This document shows positions 5,225 through 6,747 of a DNA stretch of 6,747 nt, piece after piece (position 1 is the first letter of the stretch; the number at the start of each line of letters is the position of its first letter). Source of the DNA: Chthonomonas sp. UBA2387. Its GTDB lineage: Bacteria; Armatimonadota; Fimbriimonadia; Fimbriimonadales; Fimbriimonadaceae. The notes under the pieces are model-generated. The model saw only the letters and a program-made list of their open reading frames with translations. It was not told the DNA's origin and made no database searches. Made by a program: the position numbers and the translations under genes. The stretch covers positions 265 to 7,011 of the forward strand of contig DDSP01000005.1 of assembly GCA_002343445.1 (NCBI GenBank), given 5' to 3'.

Positions 5225-6747
5225 GTGCCCTCCACCTCCCACCCGACGCTCGACGAGCTGTGCGTCAACGTCATCCGTGGCCTGGCGATGGACGCCGTCC
5301 AGAAGGCCAATTCCGGACACCCCGGAATGCCGATGGGCGCGGCGCCCATGGCCTACGCCGTGTGGTCGCGACACCTGCGCCACAACCCCGCCAACCCCTC
5401 GTGGTTCGATCGCGACCGCTTCATCCTCAGCGCCGGACACGGCTCGATGCTCCTCTACGCCCTGCTACACCTCACGGGCTACGACCTCCCGATGCAGGAA
5501 TTGCGCGACTTCCGCCAGTGGGGAAGCCGAACGCCGGGACACCCCGAGAACCACCTGACTCCGGGCGTCGAAATGGCGACGGGCCCACTGGGGCAGGGCA
5601 TCTCGACCGCCGTCGGCATGGCGCTCGCCGAGCGGTTCCTCGCCGCCAAGTTCAACACCCCGACCCACAGGGTCGTGGACCACTTCACCTACGTGCTCGC
5701 CTCCGACGGCGACCTGATGGAGGGGGTGGCCAACGAAGCCGCGTCCTTGGCCGGACACCAGGGGCTTGGCAAGCTGATCGTGCTCTACGACGACAACCAG
5801 ATCACCATCGACGGCGCAACCGACCTCGCGTTCACCGAGGATGTCCTGGCCAAGTTCCAAGCGCTGGGTTGGCACACCGAGCGAGTGGAACAAGGCATGG
5901 ACGTGGATGCCGTGGATGCCGCCATCGTCCGCGCCAAGCGGGAAATCGAACGCCCGTCGCTCATCGCGTGCCGCACCGTGATCGGCTACGGCAGCCCCGC
6001 CAAAGCGGGCTCCTCGAAGAGCCACGGCTCGCCGCTGGGTCCTGACGAAGTCTTGCGCGCCAAAGAAGCCCTGGGCCTGCCGCCTGAGGCGTTCTGGGTC
6101 CCCGAAGATGCGCGAACGGCCATGGACGCGCGAACCAAAGGCGCAGAACTCGAAGGTGCTTGGCAAGCCAAGTGGCAAGCCTATGCCGACGAGCATCCCA
6201 CCGAAGCCGCGAACCTGGAGAAGGCCCTACGGGGCGATTGGAGCGTGGTTGCCGACGCGTTGCCCCGGTTCGAGAAGCCCATCGCGACCCGCGCGGCCAG
6301 CGGCGACGTGATCAACGCTCTGGCGAACCAACTGCCCACCCTGATCGGTGGCAGCGCAGACCTCGCGGGCAGCAACAACACGACGATCAAGGACGAGGCC
6401 AACTGCCAGAAGGCGACCCCGGCGGGCCGGGTGCTTTGTTTCGGCGTCCGAGAGCACGCCATGGCCGCTGCCCTGAACGGCATGAACCTGCACGGGGGCG
6501 TCAAAGCGTTCGGGGGCACGTTTCTGATCTTCAGCGACTACTGCCGCCCCTCGCTGCGGTTGGCCGCGCTCATGGAGTGTCCCTCGGTGTTCGTGTTCAC
6601 GCACGATTCGATCGGCCTCGGCGAGGACGGCCCCACCCACCAACCGGTGGAACAGACCGCCACGCTGCGCCTGATCCCCAACATGGACGTATGGCGTCCC
6701 TGCGACACCACCGAGTCGGCCGTGGCGTGGGCGAACGCGATCGAGCG
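5225..6747 (+). CDS. tkt: Transketolase, N-terminal 507 residues; continues beyond the window
   Basis: This is the thiamine-diphosphate-dependent enzyme of the non-oxidative pentose phosphate pathway, transferring two-carbon ketol units between sugar phosphates. Counting from GTG 5225, it has SGHPG with H32, then LSAGHGSML, GPLGQGIS, and the ThDP/Mg site SDGDLMEG (D161) with YDDNQITIDG (N191, I193). The first Gly of the usual GDG motif is Ser. SKSHGSP holds the conserved loop His. In the pyrimidine-binding domain are GGSADLAGSN, GVREHAM with catalytic Glu E410 (E. coli E411), and the substrate loop THDSIGLGEDGPTHQPVEQ with H460, D468 and H472 (E. coli H473). Transketolases are about 650-670 residues, so roughly 150 are missing at the right edge. 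I chose GTG 5225 because family homology starts directly after it (HPTLDELCVNVIRGLAMDAV). The same frame stays open back to ATG 4949, so automated callers may give it a false 92-residue phage-derived N terminus. Confidence 0.97.
   Translation, partial: MPSTSHPTLDELCVNVIRGLAMDAVQKANSGHPGMPMGAAPMAYAVWSRHLRHNPANPSWFDRDRFILSAGHGSMLLYALLHLTGYDLPMQELRDFRQWGSRTPGHPENHLTPGVEMATGPLGQGISTAVGMALAERFLAAKFNTPTHRVVDHFTYVLASDGDLMEGVANEAASLAGHQGLGKLIVLYDDNQITIDGATDLAFTEDVLAKFQALGWHTERVEQGMDVDAVDAAIVRAKREIERPSLIACRTVIGYGSPAKAGSSKSHGSPLGPDEVLRAKEALGLPPEAFWVPEDARTAMDARTKGAELEGAWQAKWQAYADEHPTEAANLEKALRGDWSVVADALPRFEKPIATRAASGDVINALANQLPTLIGGSADLAGSNNTTIKDEANCQKATPAGRVLCFGVREHAMAAALNGMNLHGGVKAFGGTFLIFSDYCRPSLRLAALMECPSVFVFTHDSIGLGEDGPTHQPVEQTATLRLIPNMDVWRPCDTTESAVAWANAIE

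Noticed and set aside
4942..6045. Long open frame (367 codons) on the + strand overlapping transketolase
   Set aside because: It is a shadow frame: Arg/Pro/Gly/His-rich translation with no family motifs, lying over a clear transketolase in the next frame.

Overview
The window is a moderately GC-rich bacterial chromosomal segment. It is anchored at both ends by central carbon metabolism genes: the C-terminal half of enolase on the left, and most of a transketolase, cut off by the window edge, on the right. The lineage cannot be fixed from the sequence. The GC bias, the near absence of Shine-Dalgarno sequences at the main starts and the -10-like TANNNT boxes sitting just upstream of start codons suggest a lineage that uses many leaderless or SD-poor transcripts (for example Armatimonadota, Deinococcota or Actinomycetota). 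This is inference only.

Layout. (1) 2-694 (+): enolase, with all the catalytic and metal residues that fall in the fragment. (2) 718-3785 (-): a large superfamily 1 (UvrD-like) helicase of about 1,020 residues, tail-to-tail with enolase. It is split by a single-base frameshift at about 1999-2003, exactly in helicase motif V, so it appears as two overlapping reading frames (1854-3785 and 718-1998). It has an N-terminal extension that may be RelE/ParE-like, all SF1 motifs, and a long helical, TPR-like C-terminal region. (3) 3830-4423 (-): a thioredoxin-fold, peroxiredoxin-like protein with a CNHC redox motif, 44 bases upstream of the helicase and on the same strand. (4) 4424-4668: non-coding or uncertain sequence. 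(5) 4669-4857 (+): a small acidic protein of unknown function, followed by a strong intrinsic terminator at 4897-4921. (6) 4949 to about 5177 (+): the N-terminal 75 or so residues of an HK97-type phage prohead protease, with a good ribosome binding site. It ends abruptly where the transketolase leader begins. (7) 5225-6747 (+): transketolase. The phage fragment and transketolase share one uninterrupted reading frame, so the sequence could encode a prohead-protease/transketolase fusion.

The two housekeeping genes are ordinary. The section between them looks accessory: a broken helicase with fewer G/C-ending codons than its neighbours, an unknown small gene and a phage remnant. No intact new multi-gene system is visible. 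The points most worth checking are the phage-transketolase junction, the helicase frameshift and the helicase's unusual domain architecture.
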